DNA of 25,013 nt from an uncultured Chromatiaceae bacterium (GCA_946481195.1 CAMLNG010000006.1:1-25013); one strand, 5' to 3'. Positions 1-8,245 are shown, counted from the stretch's first letter. Notes: generated from the letters alone by a model not told the origin. A program made the numbers and translations.

Positions 1-1
1 A

Positions 2-211
2 TGTGACCTCGAATTTGAGCTGGAGCAGCTGCCACTGCTGAAAAACGCCATTGCGCTGTGCGAACAAAAACAGGATTACGTCAGCCGTGAAATGCTGCAG
101 GAAATTCTGGAACACGAAGAAGAACATATCGATTGGATCAATGCACAGCAGTACCAGATTGGTGCCATGGGCATGGAAAATTATCTGCAAAGCAAAGTGA
201 GCGGGGAGTAA
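2..211 (+). CDS. bfr: Bacterioferritin, C-terminal part (5' end outside window)
   Basis: The frame is open from the window edge to TAA at 209-211 and gives the last 69 residues of a bacterioferritin, the 24-subunit iron-storage ferritin of the cytoplasm. The visible part is the end of helix C, helix D and the short helix E. It holds the typical QDYVSREML segment, the ExxH pair of the ferroxidase centre in EEEHIDW, and the closing NYLQSK. The heme-ligand Met of helix B lies outside the window, so heme binding cannot be judged. The stop is five bases from the ATG of a second bacterioferritin gene, so the two are almost certainly one operon encoding two subunit types. The family assignment is secure; which subunit type this is remains open. 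Confidence 0.93.
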   Translation, partial: CDLEFELEQLPLLKNAIALCEQKQDYVSREMLQEILEHEEEHIDWINAQQYQIGAMGMENYLQSKVSGE

Positions 212-216
212 GCAGC

Positions 217-684
217 ATGCAAGGCAAACAAGCGATTATCGATGCACTGAACGTGCTGCTGGCCAATGAACTGAGTGCGATGGACCAGTATTTTATCCAT
301 TCCCGCATGTATCTGGACTGGGGCCTGCACAAGCTGTACGAGCGGATTGATCACGAAGTCACTGACGAAAAAGCCCATGCCTCGGCCATTATCGAGCGGA
401 TTTTATTCCTCGAAGGCACGCCGGACATGAGCAAACGCGATGCGCTGCAGATTGGCGCTGATGTACCATCGATGCTGCAAAATGACCTGAATGTGGAATA
501 CGCTGTCGGCAAATTACTGAAGCAAACCATGGCGTTGTGTGAACAGCAGCAGGATTATGTCACCCGTGCCATGTTGCAAAAATTACTGGATGACACCGAA
601 AACGATCACGCGCACTGGCTGGAACAGCAACTGCGGCAGATTAAACTGTTTGGTTTACCGAATTATTTACAGTCACAGATTTAG
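217..684 (+). CDS. bfr: Bacterioferritin, second subunit, lacking the heme-ligand Met
   Basis: The protein has 155 residues, close to the family norm of about 158. I chose ATG 217 because it begins the canonical MxGxxxxI N-terminus and has a GGGGAG ribosome site at 203-208 inside the end of the preceding bfr gene; an in-frame ATG at 133 is not believable. Ferroxidase residues are visible as E18, E51, H54 and E94, and an ExxH at E128/H131. The last pair is shifted by one residue relative to E. coli Bfr because of a one-residue insertion in the helix D segment. The residue at position 52, Met in heme-binding Bfr, is Lys here. Known two-subunit bacterioferritins divide heme binding and ferroxidase activity in this way. 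Role inferred: iron storage and detoxification together with the upstream subunit. Confidence 0.93.
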   Translation: MQGKQAIIDALNVLLANELSAMDQYFIHSRMYLDWGLHKLYERIDHEVTDEKAHASAIIERILFLEGTPDMSKRDALQIGADVPSMLQNDLNVEYAVGKLLKQTMALCEQQQDYVTRAMLQKLLDDTENDHAHWLEQQLRQIKLFGLPNYLQSQI

Positions 685-986
685 TTGCAAGCAGCAGCAC
701 TGAGTTTGCAAACCGTTTTAACCGCTGGCTTTGCCAGACAATAACAGGCAGGCAACGTTTCACAGGCCGGGATTTCCCGGCCTTTTTTTTTATTACAACA
801 AAGGCACTGCAGCGACCGGAAGACCGCAGCTTTAAAGATTTCCCTGATCAAAGCTGCCTGTCCGGTGCATGCCATTGCGCAGATTGTTGAAATTATCACC
901 GGTTGCGCCTTGCCGGATACAGCGTTACACGCAAGCGCTTGAACTACGCCGGCATTTTTGCCACACTGCTGCCGCTTTCCGAAAAA
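685..986. other. Intergenic region between bfr and tRNA-Gly
   Basis: Apart from the terminator at 764-791 and a weak possible promoter before the tRNA (TTGAAC at 939-944 with a poor CACACT at 962-967), nothing recognisable is present. The open frames here have no ribosome site or protein-like composition. Confidence 0.5.
764..791 (+). terminator. Rho-independent terminator of the bfr operon
   Basis: A perfect 8-bp stem AGGCCGGG / CCCGGCCT with an ATTT loop is followed directly by a run of eight to nine T. It lies 80 bases after the second bfr stop and points rightward. Confidence 0.92.
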
Positions 987-1060
987 GCGGGCGTCGTATA
1001 ATGGTAATACCCCAGCTTCCCAAGCTGGTGCCGTGGGTTCGATTCCCATCGCCCGCTCCA
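987..1060 (+). tRNA. glyU: tRNA-Gly (anticodon CCC), CCA encoded
   Basis: A complete 74-base cloverleaf. The acceptor stem is GCGGGCG / CGCCCGC with T discriminator and genome-encoded CCA (1058-1060). The anticodon stem is CCAGC / GCTGG around the loop TTCCCAA, giving anticodon CCC. The T arm contains GGGTTCGATTCCC. The sequence is very like E. coli glyU. It reads the rare GGG codon. No second tRNA is seen nearby, so it is a single-gene transcript or part of a longer one. Confidence 0.97.
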
Positions 1061-1073
1061 CGCTACTCTGTGC

Positions 1074-1103
1074 TTGTTGTCTGTTTCATTCCATCGTTAT
1101 AGT
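1074..1103 (+). promoter_or_regulatory. Possible sigma-70 promoter of the hydratase gene
   Basis: TTGTTG (1074-1079) is followed after 18 bases by TATAGT (1098-1103), 41 bases before the chosen ATG. Match is four and five of six, so this is plausible but not proven. Confidence 0.4.
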
Positions 1104-1143
1104 GAACAATCTGTTATTTGCCTGAATGCCGGAGTTCCGACTT

Positions 1144-1941
1144 ATGTCCGCATTGCCTCTTATCCCGACTTTTACTGCAACCGAAATCTCGGCAGCTGCG
1201 CTGGAACTGCAGCAACGACGTGCTCAGGGGCGGCCGGCAGGTCTGTTGCCCGAGCAATGCCGGCCGCGGGTATTAGCCGACGCGCTGGCTGTGCAAATGC
1301 AGGTGGCGCAGCAGTACAGCAAAGTGATTGGCTGGAAATGTGGTATACCGTCGGTCGACGCCAATGGTCAGTTGAAAATCGTGCTGGGGCCTTTGTATCA
1401 GAATGAACTGCAACAAGGCCGCAGCTGCGCGCTGTGGCCTTCAGTGCAAGGATTGGCGCGGGTTGAGCCTGAATATGCTTATCCGCTGCGGGTCGATGTA
1501 GCGCCAGGCGAAAACAACTTAAGCGACGATGAAGTGTTTGGCCTGTTCGGCACGCCACATCTTGCTTTGGAGCTGATCCAAAGCCGGTACAGCGCTGATG
1601 CCGGCGCCATGTATCCCGATCAACTGGCGGATGGGTTATTTAATCAGGGGCTTTGGCTTGGGCCAGTATTAACCGGGCCGGAACTGGCCAGTTTTAACTT
1701 GACCCTGACTCAGGCCGGCAAAGCGCCAGTCACGTATGCAGCCCGCCATCCGAATGACAACCCGCGGGCGCCTTTGCCCTGGCTGGTAAATTTTTTGCGC
1801 GCACATGGTGTACCTTTAACTGCAGGACAGGTGCTGATCACCGGCTCGTTCGCAGGTGTGCTGGAATTGCCGTTTGACGAGGATATTCACTGGCAATTTG
1901 GTGAAGAACCTGCATTTCAGCTGAGTTTTTGCCCGCGTTAA
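1144..1941 (+). CDS. 2-oxopent-4-enoate hydratase-family protein (MhpD-like)
   Basis: A 265-residue protein of the fumarylacetoacetate-hydrolase superfamily, hydratase/decarboxylase branch. Known members add water to, or decarboxylate, 2-oxo acids in meta-cleavage pathways using a divalent metal. Visible family marks are the IGWKCG segment, the VEPEYAYPL strand with the E-x-E metal ligands, a third acidic ligand in ALELIQSRY, and VLITGSFAG near the end. Start at 1144 is preferred because GGAG at 1131-1134 sits nine bases upstream; an in-frame ATG at 1126 lies before that site. No other ring-cleavage genes are nearby, so the true substrate is unknown and a catabolic role should not be assumed. 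No signal peptide; cytoplasmic. Confidence 0.82.
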   Translation: MSALPLIPTFTATEISAAALELQQRRAQGRPAGLLPEQCRPRVLADALAVQMQVAQQYSKVIGWKCGIPSVDANGQLKIVLGPLYQNELQQGRSCALWPSVQGLARVEPEYAYPLRVDVAPGENNLSDDEVFGLFGTPHLALELIQSRYSADAGAMYPDQLADGLFNQGLWLGPVLTGPELASFNLTLTQAGKAPVTYAARHPNDNPRAPLPWLVNFLRAHGVPLTAGQVLITGSFAGVLELPFDEDIHWQFGEEPAFQLSFCPR

Positions 1942-2007
1942 CGCGTTGCTGAGGAACTAATTCATCAGACTCAGTCTTAACTTTGCTGATTGTGATGGAG
2001 GGCATCG

Positions 2008-3444
2008 ATGGATTTTTTACCGGCCACTGCGCTGACTTTCAGTCCTTTACTGGCATTTGCGCTGCTTCTGCTGGTCGGGGCGCTTGGCGGTTATCTGGCG
2101 CATCTGACCCGCTGGATCCCCAGTATTACCGGCTTTATGGCGGTAGGTTTTTTGATTGGCCCCAGTGGCCTGGGGCTGCTGGACAAACAAACCCTGCTGG
2201 ACGCGCGTATTCTGGTCGATATTGCGCTCGCGTTGATTTTATACCGGCTCGGCACTTCCCTGGATTTGCGCTTTATTCGGCAGCACAAGGCGCTGGTGTT
2301 GACCTCGCTCGCTGAAGCCAGTGTCACTTTTGTGGCTTGTTTTTTTGTGTTGCACACGCTGGATTTCAGTCCGGTCCTGGCGGCACTTATCAGCGCCATT
2401 CTGATTTCCTCATCGCCAGCGGTGCTGCTGCACGTCGCGCATGAAACCGGCGCCAAAGGCCCGGTTACTGAAACGGCTAAAACCTTAGTTGCACTGAATA
2501 ATTGCTGGTCTTTTTTGGTATTTGCCGCAGTCATTCCAGCGTTATTGCTCGATCAGCAGGTGGGTTTAACTCAGGTCATTTTGCAGCCGCTGTATCTGTT
2601 GTTAGGCTCAGCGCTGTTGGGCGTGCTGACTGGCGTGTTATTGCATTTCCTCTGTTTGCGCACTCAAACCGCCGTGCAATACAAAATGGCGCTGGTGATC
2701 GGCAGCCTGATGCTGACTTTAGCGCTGGCGCAGCAGCTGCAGCTGTCAGCGCTGTTTGCCCCCTTGTTGGTTGGTATCACGGTGCGCAGCCTCGAGCGTG
2801 GGCCTTTAGTGTCTGAACTGAACTTTGGCGCTGCTTTTGAGCTGTTTTTTATCGTGTTATTTGTCTTTGCCGGCGCCAAATTACAGCTGAGCGCTTTGTG
2901 GCAGTTTGGTTTGGTGATTGTCTGCCTGGTCGCTGTACGCTCTGTCGCCAAAGTGCTGATGGTTGTGCTTGCCGGTACTGTGCAGCGTCAGCCGGTGCGG
3001 GCCAGTGCCGGTACTGGCATGTTGCTGGTACCGATGGCCGGTCTGGCGATTGGTCTGGCACAAACCAGCAGTGGCCTGAGTACTGAACATGCGGCGGTGA
3101 TTAGCGCTGTGGTGCTGGGCGCGGTAACCTTGTTTGAAACCATAGGCCCGCCGCTGGCGGCCTTTGCCTTCCGGTTTGCCGGCGAAGCGGGGCAGGCACA
3201 CGAAGAGCAATCAACAGCTTTGGCGAGTCTTAGTCAACCAGACAGCTGGGCGGCACCGGGCCCCACAGTGCAAATACGCTGGAGGGGCGGAGTATCAAGC
3301 TCAGCTGATATTCAACCAGCTGATGTTCCTGCTATTATCACAGAACCCGATGTGATTGCCGGAGTTGATCCTGATGCAGTTTCCCCCACAAATAAAACAA
3401 CAAAGTTGTCGCGACTGTTTAAGTGGCGCCGATCTGGGGTTTGA
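2008..3444 (+). CDS. CPA2-type cation:proton antiporter (KefB/NhaP2-like membrane domain)
   Basis: A 478-residue inner-membrane protein with about 12 hydrophobic segments in residues 12-395. The early GFMAVGFLIGPSGLGLL segment and the TM5-like LISSSPAVLLHVAHE segment are typical of monovalent cation:proton antiporter family 2. There is no TrkA-N/RCK domain; the tail (about 396-478) is Pro/Ala/Thr-rich and ends in a basic stretch. Where many relatives carry a DD, ND or QD pair in the core (after LVAL) this protein reads N164-N165, which may matter for ion coupling. GGAGGG at 1997-2002 is a strong ribosome site for ATG 2008. The last 71 bases overlap the next gene in another frame. The transported ion cannot be told from sequence. 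Confidence 0.8.
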   Translation: MDFLPATALTFSPLLAFALLLLVGALGGYLAHLTRWIPSITGFMAVGFLIGPSGLGLLDKQTLLDARILVDIALALILYRLGTSLDLRFIRQHKALVLTSLAEASVTFVACFFVLHTLDFSPVLAALISAILISSSPAVLLHVAHETGAKGPVTETAKTLVALNNCWSFLVFAAVIPALLLDQQVGLTQVILQPLYLLLGSALLGVLTGVLLHFLCLRTQTAVQYKMALVIGSLMLTLALAQQLQLSALFAPLLVGITVRSLERGPLVSELNFGAAFELFFIVLFVFAGAKLQLSALWQFGLVIVCLVAVRSVAKVLMVVLAGTVQRQPVRASAGTGMLLVPMAGLAIGLAQTSSGLSTEHAAVISAVVLGAVTLFETIGPPLAAFAFRFAGEAGQAHEEQSTALASLSQPDSWAAPGPTVQIRWRGGVSSSADIQPADVPAIITEPDVIAGVDPDAVSPTNKTTKLSRLFKWRRSGV

Positions 3445-4147
3445 AATTCGGATGGCGTTTCAGCCGATTATTGAATGGTCCAGTCAGTCGATAGTCGGTT
3501 ATGAAGCTTTAGTGCGCGGTGCACAAGGCGAAGGGGCCGCCACTGTTCTGGCAAAAGTGACGGAGCAGAATAAATATTATTTTGATCAGGCCTGTCGGGT
3601 CAAAGCCATTGAAACGGCCACCAAGCTTGGTCTTCACAAGCTGCTTAGTATCAATTTTATGCCAAACGCAGTGTACAAGCCTGAGACTTGTATCCGCGCA
3701 ACAATTGAAGCCGCTGATTTATATGGTTTTGATATCCGCAACATCATGTTTGAAGTGACCGAAGGCGAACAAATCCTCAGTCACAGCCATCTGCTGAACA
3801 TTTTCCGGAGTTATGCCGAGCGTGGTTTTATCACCGCCATCGATGATTTTGGCGCCGGTTTTGCCCATGAAGACTGGTTACATTCGCTCAAACCGCGGGT
3901 GCTGAAACTGGATATGGCGCTGATCCGGGATATTGATCAATCCGCTGAAAAACAACAAAGATTGCAGCAGATCCTTGCACAATGTGCGCTGTTAGGCTGC
4001 AAAGTGCTGGCCGAAGGCGTCGAAACGGCTGCTGAGCTGGCCTATCTCGCCGGACAGGGAATTGACTGGTTTCAGGGTTATTTCTTTGCCAGACCGCAGC
4101 TGGAGCAACTGCAAAGCGAGGCAGAGCTAACCTGCTGGCAGCAATAA
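3374..4147 (+). CDS. EAL-domain cyclic-di-GMP phosphodiesterase
   Basis: A 257-residue stand-alone EAL protein, predicted to hydrolyse c-di-GMP to pGpG in the cytoplasm. All catalytic signatures are present in order: YEALVRG, the Asn of SINFMPN, FEVTEGE, AIDDFGAG, VLKLDM, AEGVET and the Gln of WFQGYFFARP, so it should be active. The sequence resembles the EAL half of BLUF-EAL photoreceptors but has no BLUF domain. Near the N-terminus is a C-x-x-C (SCRDCL), a possible metal or redox site. ATG 3374 is favoured by GGAG at 3361-3364; a TTG at 3356 is the alternative. The start is inside the antiporter gene, so the two are probably co-transcribed and translationally linked. Confidence 0.88.
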   Translation: MQFPPQIKQQSCRDCLSGADLGFEIRMAFQPIIEWSSQSIVGYEALVRGAQGEGAATVLAKVTEQNKYYFDQACRVKAIETATKLGLHKLLSINFMPNAVYKPETCIRATIEAADLYGFDIRNIMFEVTEGEQILSHSHLLNIFRSYAERGFITAIDDFGAGFAHEDWLHSLKPRVLKLDMALIRDIDQSAEKQQRLQQILAQCALLGCKVLAEGVETAAELAYLAGQGIDWFQGYFFARPQLEQLQSEAELTCWQQ

Positions 4148-4363
4148 ACCGGTCGGTTTGCATCGCTGTTTTTGCCTGAACATCTTTCCATAAAGCCATC
4201 TAAACACCTAAAAGTCCATTTTGTTGCTGATTTTGTAATCTGTCAGTGTTGAGTACCAACAAAAATCGGGTTAGGGTGAGATGAAACTGCAGAAAAAAAC
4301 GCCAAAGCGCTGCAAAGTGGCTGCGGGCAACAAGGCAGGCAATGCAACGAGGAGAGTGGGAAG

Positions 4364-6994
4364 ATGTCGCAATATGCTGCCTTAAGAGCAAACGTCGGTT
4401 TGCTTGGCACACAATTAGGGGATACGGTCCGCAATCAGCTGGGGCCTGCGGTATTAGAGCGGATTGAGCAGATCCGTTCGCTGGCGAAACAGGCGCGTTC
4501 CGGCACCGAACAACAAGACCAGCAGCTAAAACAAATTCTGGCTGGCCTCACCGATGACGAGATCCTGCCGGTTGCCCGGGCTTTCGCGCAGTTCCTTAAT
4601 CTGGCTAACCTTGCCGAGCAACATCACACCATCAGTAAAGCCGGTGCTGCCTCTATTGAAAAGCCTCAGCCGCTGCAGGAATTGCTGACCTTATTAAAGA
4701 GCCAGCAGGTGGACGTGGAAAAAACCCGCCAGGCGGTTGCCGATTTATCTATTGAGCTGGTACTGACAGCGCACCCGACTGAAGTCACCCGCCGTACGCT
4801 GATTTATAAGCTGACGCAAATCGCTGATTGCCTGGCACAGCGCGAGCAGGACTTATCCGCCCATCAGCTGGCGCGGCTTGATGCGCGCTTAAGCGATTTG
4901 ATCACCCAGGCCTGGCATACCAATGAAATTCGCGAACAGCGCCCAACACCGGTCGATGAAGCCAAGTCTGGTTTTGCCGTCATTGAAACCTCGTTGTGGC
5001 AGGCTATTCCGGAATTTATCCGCGAGCTGGACGAAGCTTTAACGCCAGTGCTGGGCCATGGCCTGGCGCTGGATGCTGCGCCTATCCGGTTCTCCAGCTG
5101 GATGGGGGGCGATCGCGACGGTAACCCTTTTGTCACCGCCAAAGTCACCCGGCAGGTGTTGTTGCTTAGCCGCTGGAAAGCGGCGGATTTATTTGCCCAG
5201 GATTTGGATGTGCTTGGCAACGAGCTGTCGATGAATCTGGCCAACGCCTCATTACAGGCGGCAGTACCAGGCTCGACTGAGCCATACCGCGACTTGCTAA
5301 AAGTGCTGCGTGGCAAACTTTTACACACGCGTGACTGGTTGACCGAAGCGCTGAAACATGACCGACTGCAACGGCCGGACGATTTACTCTGGCATAACCA
5401 GCAACTGTTAGAGCCACTGCTGCTGTGTTACCACTCACTGCGCGACTGCAAAATGGATGTGATTGCCAACGGCTTGTTACTGGACACTATCCGCCGCGCT
5501 TATGCTTTTGGCCTCACGCTGTTAAAACTTGATGTGCGGCAGGAATCAGGTCGTCACACTCAGGTATTCAGCGAGTTCACCCAGTATCTTGGCATTGGTG
5601 ACTATGCGCATTGGGAAGAACCGGCGCGTCAGGCGTTTTTACTGAACGAACTGGCCAGTAAACGGCCATTATTTCCGCGCAACTGGCAACCGAGCGCCGA
5701 AGTGCGTGAAGTGCTGGATACCTGCGACATCATCGCCCGTCATGGTGCGGAAGCTTTATCGACTTATGTGATTTCAATGGCCGGCAAACCTTCCGATGTG
5801 TTGGCGGTGCAGCTGTTATTAAAAGAAGCCGGCATCAGTTTCCCGATGCGCGTTGCGCCATTGTTTGAAACGCTGGCCGATTTAACCAATGCACCGGAAT
5901 GCATCAGCAAGCTGCTGGCCATTGACTGGTACCGCGGTTATATCCAGGGCAAACAGGAAGTGATGATCGGTTACTCCGATTCGGCTAAAGACGCCGGCGC
6001 TATCGCCGCCGCCTGGGCGCAGTACAGTGCGCAGGAAGCGTTAGTGGCGATTTGTGCCCAGGCTAAAGTGCAGCTGACGCTGTTCCACGGCCGTGGTGGC
6101 ACTATCGGCCGGGGCGGTGGCCCGGCGCATGCGGCGATTTTGTCGCAGCCACCGGGCAGCCTGGCTGGCGGCATGCGTGTGACCGAACAAGGCGAGATGA
6201 TCCGCTTTAAGTTTGGTTTATCTAAACTGGCGCAGCGTTCTTTGGCGCTGTATGCCTCGGCAGTACTGGAAGGGGTGTTATTGCCACCGCCGGTGCCAAA
6301 AGCCGAATGGCGTGCGTTGATGGCGCAGCTCGCGACCACGTCCTGTGATGCTTACCGCGCTGTGGTGCGGCATCATCCGGAATTTGTGCCTTATTTCCGC
6401 GCGGCCACGCCGGAGCTGGAACTGGGGCAACTGCCACTTGGCAGCCGGCCACCGAAACGCAATCCAAATGGCGGTGTGGAGAGTCTGCGGGCTATTCCTT
6501 GGATTTTCGCCTGGTCACAAAACCGGTTGATGTTGCCGGCCTGGCTCGGGGCTGGTTCGGCACTGGCGGAAGCAGTCGCTCAGGGCAAAACTGCCTTACT
6601 GCATGAGATGCGCGCGCAGTGGCCGTTTTTCGCCACCCGCTTGTCGATGCTGGAAATGGTGTATCTCAAAGCGGACGCACAAATCGCGGCGTATTACGAC
6701 GAAAAACTGGTGCCTGAGCACCTGCTGGGCCTCGGTGAGCAATTACGCAATCAGCTGTCGGCCGATACCGCTTTGTTGCTGCAGCTCATCGACAGACCGG
6801 ATTTAATGGCCAACGAAGCCTGGATCCGCGAGTCCATTATGCTCAGAAACACTTATGTCGACCCGCTGCATATTTTGCAGGTGGAATTGTTAAAACGGGT
6901 GCGGCATGCGCCGGAAACCGTCAACGACAATATCAAACGTGCGCTGATGGTGACCATTGCCGGTATTGCCGCCGGCATGCGCAACTCCGGTTAA
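4364..6994 (+). CDS. ppc: Phosphoenolpyruvate carboxylase
   Basis: An 876-residue cytoplasmic enzyme (E. coli Ppc has 883) that carboxylates PEP with bicarbonate to oxaloacetate, refilling the TCA cycle. Hallmarks are VLTAHPTEVTRRT with catalytic H137, the GGDRDGNPFVT segment, MIGYSDSAKDAG, the flexible glycine loop FHGRGGTIGRGGGPAH, QGEMIRFKFG, and GSRPPKR followed by RAIPWIFAWSQNR. The C-terminus is MRNSG where most relatives end NTG, a conservative change. ATG 4364 follows a GAGGAGAG-rich ribosome site. The gene stands alone, with 216 bases upstream and its own terminator. Confidence 0.98.
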   Translation: MSQYAALRANVGLLGTQLGDTVRNQLGPAVLERIEQIRSLAKQARSGTEQQDQQLKQILAGLTDDEILPVARAFAQFLNLANLAEQHHTISKAGAASIEKPQPLQELLTLLKSQQVDVEKTRQAVADLSIELVLTAHPTEVTRRTLIYKLTQIADCLAQREQDLSAHQLARLDARLSDLITQAWHTNEIREQRPTPVDEAKSGFAVIETSLWQAIPEFIRELDEALTPVLGHGLALDAAPIRFSSWMGGDRDGNPFVTAKVTRQVLLLSRWKAADLFAQDLDVLGNELSMNLANASLQAAVPGSTEPYRDLLKVLRGKLLHTRDWLTEALKHDRLQRPDDLLWHNQQLLEPLLLCYHSLRDCKMDVIANGLLLDTIRRAYAFGLTLLKLDVRQESGRHTQVFSEFTQYLGIGDYAHWEEPARQAFLLNELASKRPLFPRNWQPSAEVREVLDTCDIIARHGAEALSTYVISMAGKPSDVLAVQLLLKEAGISFPMRVAPLFETLADLTNAPECISKLLAIDWYRGYIQGKQEVMIGYSDSAKDAGAIAAAWAQYSAQEALVAICAQAKVQLTLFHGRGGTIGRGGGPAHAAILSQPPGSLAGGMRVTEQGEMIRFKFGLSKLAQRSLALYASAVLEGVLLPPPVPKAEWRALMAQLATTSCDAYRAVVRHHPEFVPYFRAATPELELGQLPLGSRPPKRNPNGGVESLRAIPWIFAWSQNRLMLPAWLGAGSALAEAVAQGKTALLHEMRAQWPFFATRLSMLEMVYLKADAQIAAYYDEKLVPEHLLGLGEQLRNQLSADTALLLQLIDRPDLMANEAWIRESIMLRNTYVDPLHILQVELLKRVRHAPETVNDNIKRALMVTIAGIAAGMRNSG

Positions 6995-7010
6995 CCGCAC
7001 CTGAAAAGAC

Positions 7011-7047
7011 AAAGCCCGTGTTTGCTGTCGCAAAGACGGGCTTTTTT
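7011..7047 (+). terminator. Rho-independent terminator of ppc
   Basis: AAAGCCCGT (7011-7019) pairs with ACGGGCTTT (7036-7044). An inner stem TTTGC / GCAAA closes a TGTC loop, with one G-G mismatch between the two stems. T-rich sequence follows to 7047. It starts 16 bases after the ppc stop. Confidence 0.9.
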
Positions 7048-7129
7048 GTTTTTTCAGCGGGTGGTTGATCGCACGGACTGGTTTGGCGTACTCAGAGAAT
7101 ACTCTGCAGCACTGTTTTGGAAGAGGCCT

Positions 7130-7528
7130 ATGGCGACGCTGACGATTTTTTATGATGGCTTTTGCCCGCTGTGCGTGCGGGAGATGGCGCAGTTGCGTCA
7201 GCTGGACCCTGCAGGAAAAGCGCTGACATTGGTCGATATTCAGCAGGCCGATATGCCGGTGCTGTATCCGCAAATTGATGCAGCTGAAGCCGGGCGGATT
7301 TTATTGTCGCTGACTGCAGATGGCCGGATTTTGCGTGGGTTGGATTCAACGCATGCCGCCTGGTCAGCTGTCGGTAAAGGCCACAGAACAGCGTTTTTAC
7401 GCTGGCCTGTGATTCGCTGGTTTGCCGACAGAATCTATCTGTGGTTCGCTGCCAACCGCTACCGGGTGTCGTACTGGCTGACCGGGCAGGCGCGTTGCGA
7501 CAGTGGCCGCTGCAGTCGTCGTGATTAA
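7130..7528 (+). CDS. DUF393 / DCC-family thiol-disulfide oxidoreductase-like protein
   Basis: A 132-residue protein with the family signature at the N-terminus: TIFYDGFCPLCVREM, where the D-x-x-C-x-x-C pattern gives the family its DCC name. The family is annotated as putative thiol-disulfide oxidoreductases of thioredoxin-like fold; the true role is poorly known. Two more cysteines lie at the C-terminus in CDSGRC. ATG 7130 is chosen because AAGAGG at 7121-7126 precedes it and because the DCC motif sits within 12 residues of it, as usual. An upstream frame start at 7022 would run through the ppc terminator. It converges with the DUF5610 gene, leaving six bases between the stops. Confidence 0.85.
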   Translation: MATLTIFYDGFCPLCVREMAQLRQLDPAGKALTLVDIQQADMPVLYPQIDAAEAGRILLSLTADGRILRGLDSTHAAWSAVGKGHRTAFLRWPVIRWFADRIYLWFAANRYRVSYWLTGQARCDSGRCSRRD

Positions 7529-7534
7529 AGCCTG

Positions 7535-8176
7535 CTATTCAGTGGCAGCCGCCTGATCTTTTGGCTGCTGCATCCGCTCTCTGAAGTCCTGCAAGCCTTT
7601 TTGGATCAGGTTGTAAGTCTCGTCGATATCGTCCGCCACTTTGCCCTCAAGCTTTTTCAGCCCGGTCAGAATGTCGCGGGCGTCGGCAAAACCCTGATCA
7701 ATGCCTTTGCCAATTTCCTGCATAAACTGCTCGAGGCCGTCTTCGTCATTTAGATCCGGGTTTTGCTCGCGAAACGCCTGATAAAAATTGGTGGCAAAGC
7801 CGACGATGCGGTCCGCGGTGGCCTGTGGTGACGTGTCTTCGTTGTTGTAAGTTTTATTCAGGCCGGTTTCTGCGGTGGCGCCCGTACTGGTGTCTGTGCT
7901 GGTGTCTTCACTTTGTGGAGCCTGCGCCGCCAGACGTTTTTCCACAGCGTCGCTGATGGCGCGATACAGCAGATTCATCGCTTTATTGTCAGATTGCAGG
8001 CTCAGCGACAGCTGATTGTCCAGAATGGTTTGATTGAGCTGACGCCGGTTTTCGGCGGATAAATCGCTGGCGCTGGGTTTTGTAGTTTGGTTGTTAACGG
8101 TGGTACTGCTGGAGTCGGTTGGACTGTTGGCCTGATAACGGCTGGCTGCGCTGTTGACGGTCGGTTGAATACTCAT
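7535..8176 (-). CDS. DUF5610-domain protein, probably flagellar-regulon
   Basis: A 213-residue hydrophilic protein without signal peptide. Residues 1-50 are Ser/Thr/Asn/Gln-rich and probably disordered; 85-110 is a second Thr/Ser-rich linker. The C-terminal half (about 115-205) matches the DUF5610 pattern as I remember it: ADRIVGFATNFYQAF, DLNDEDGLEQFM, and KGIDQGFADARDILTGLKKLEG followed by IDETYNLIQKGLQDF. Function is unknown. ATG 8176 follows an AGGA site. The promoter upstream looks like sigma-28, which suggests co-expression with late flagellar or chemotaxis genes. Domain assignment is from memory, so moderate confidence; that the gene is real is near certain. Confidence 0.8.
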   Translation of the reverse strand: MSIQPTVNSAASRYQANSPTDSSSTTVNNQTTKPSASDLSAENRRQLNQTILDNQLSLSLQSDNKAMNLLYRAISDAVEKRLAAQAPQSEDTSTDTSTGATAETGLNKTYNNEDTSPQATADRIVGFATNFYQAFREQNPDLNDEDGLEQFMQEIGKGIDQGFADARDILTGLKKLEGKVADDIDETYNLIQKGLQDFRERMQQPKDQAAATE

Positions 8177-8217
8177 GGCGGTAATTTCCTGCGTGACTTA
8201 GACAGACTATAGCTGCG

Positions 8218-8245
8218 TTATCGGCAGGAAATTGCCACAACTTGA
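8218..8245 (-). promoter_or_regulatory. Sigma-28 (FliA)-type promoter of the DUF5610 gene
   Basis: Reading leftwards, TCAAGTTG (8245-8238) and a perfect GCCGATAA (8225-8218) are separated by 12 bases. The FliA consensus is TAAAGTTT, 11 bases, GCCGATAA, so the match is 6 of 8 and 8 of 8. Transcription would start about 35 bases before the ATG at 8176. Confidence 0.6.

Noticed and set aside
133..216. Longer N-terminus for the second bacterioferritin
   Set aside because: It overlaps the end of the first bfr gene, and family N-termini begin at ATG 217, which has a good ribosome site.
681..1061. 126-codon minus-strand frame
   Set aside because: It runs antisense through the tRNA-Gly gene and the bfr terminator; the MGIEPT-like start is a well-known false protein produced by reading tRNA backwards.
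2091..2951. Several minus-strand frames within the antiporter gene
   Set aside because: They are antisense shadows of a strongly supported membrane protein and show no domain pattern.
4146..4159. AAACC-GGTC-GGTTT hairpin after the EAL gene
   Set aside because: The stem is only five pairs and no T-run follows closely, so it is not a credible terminator.
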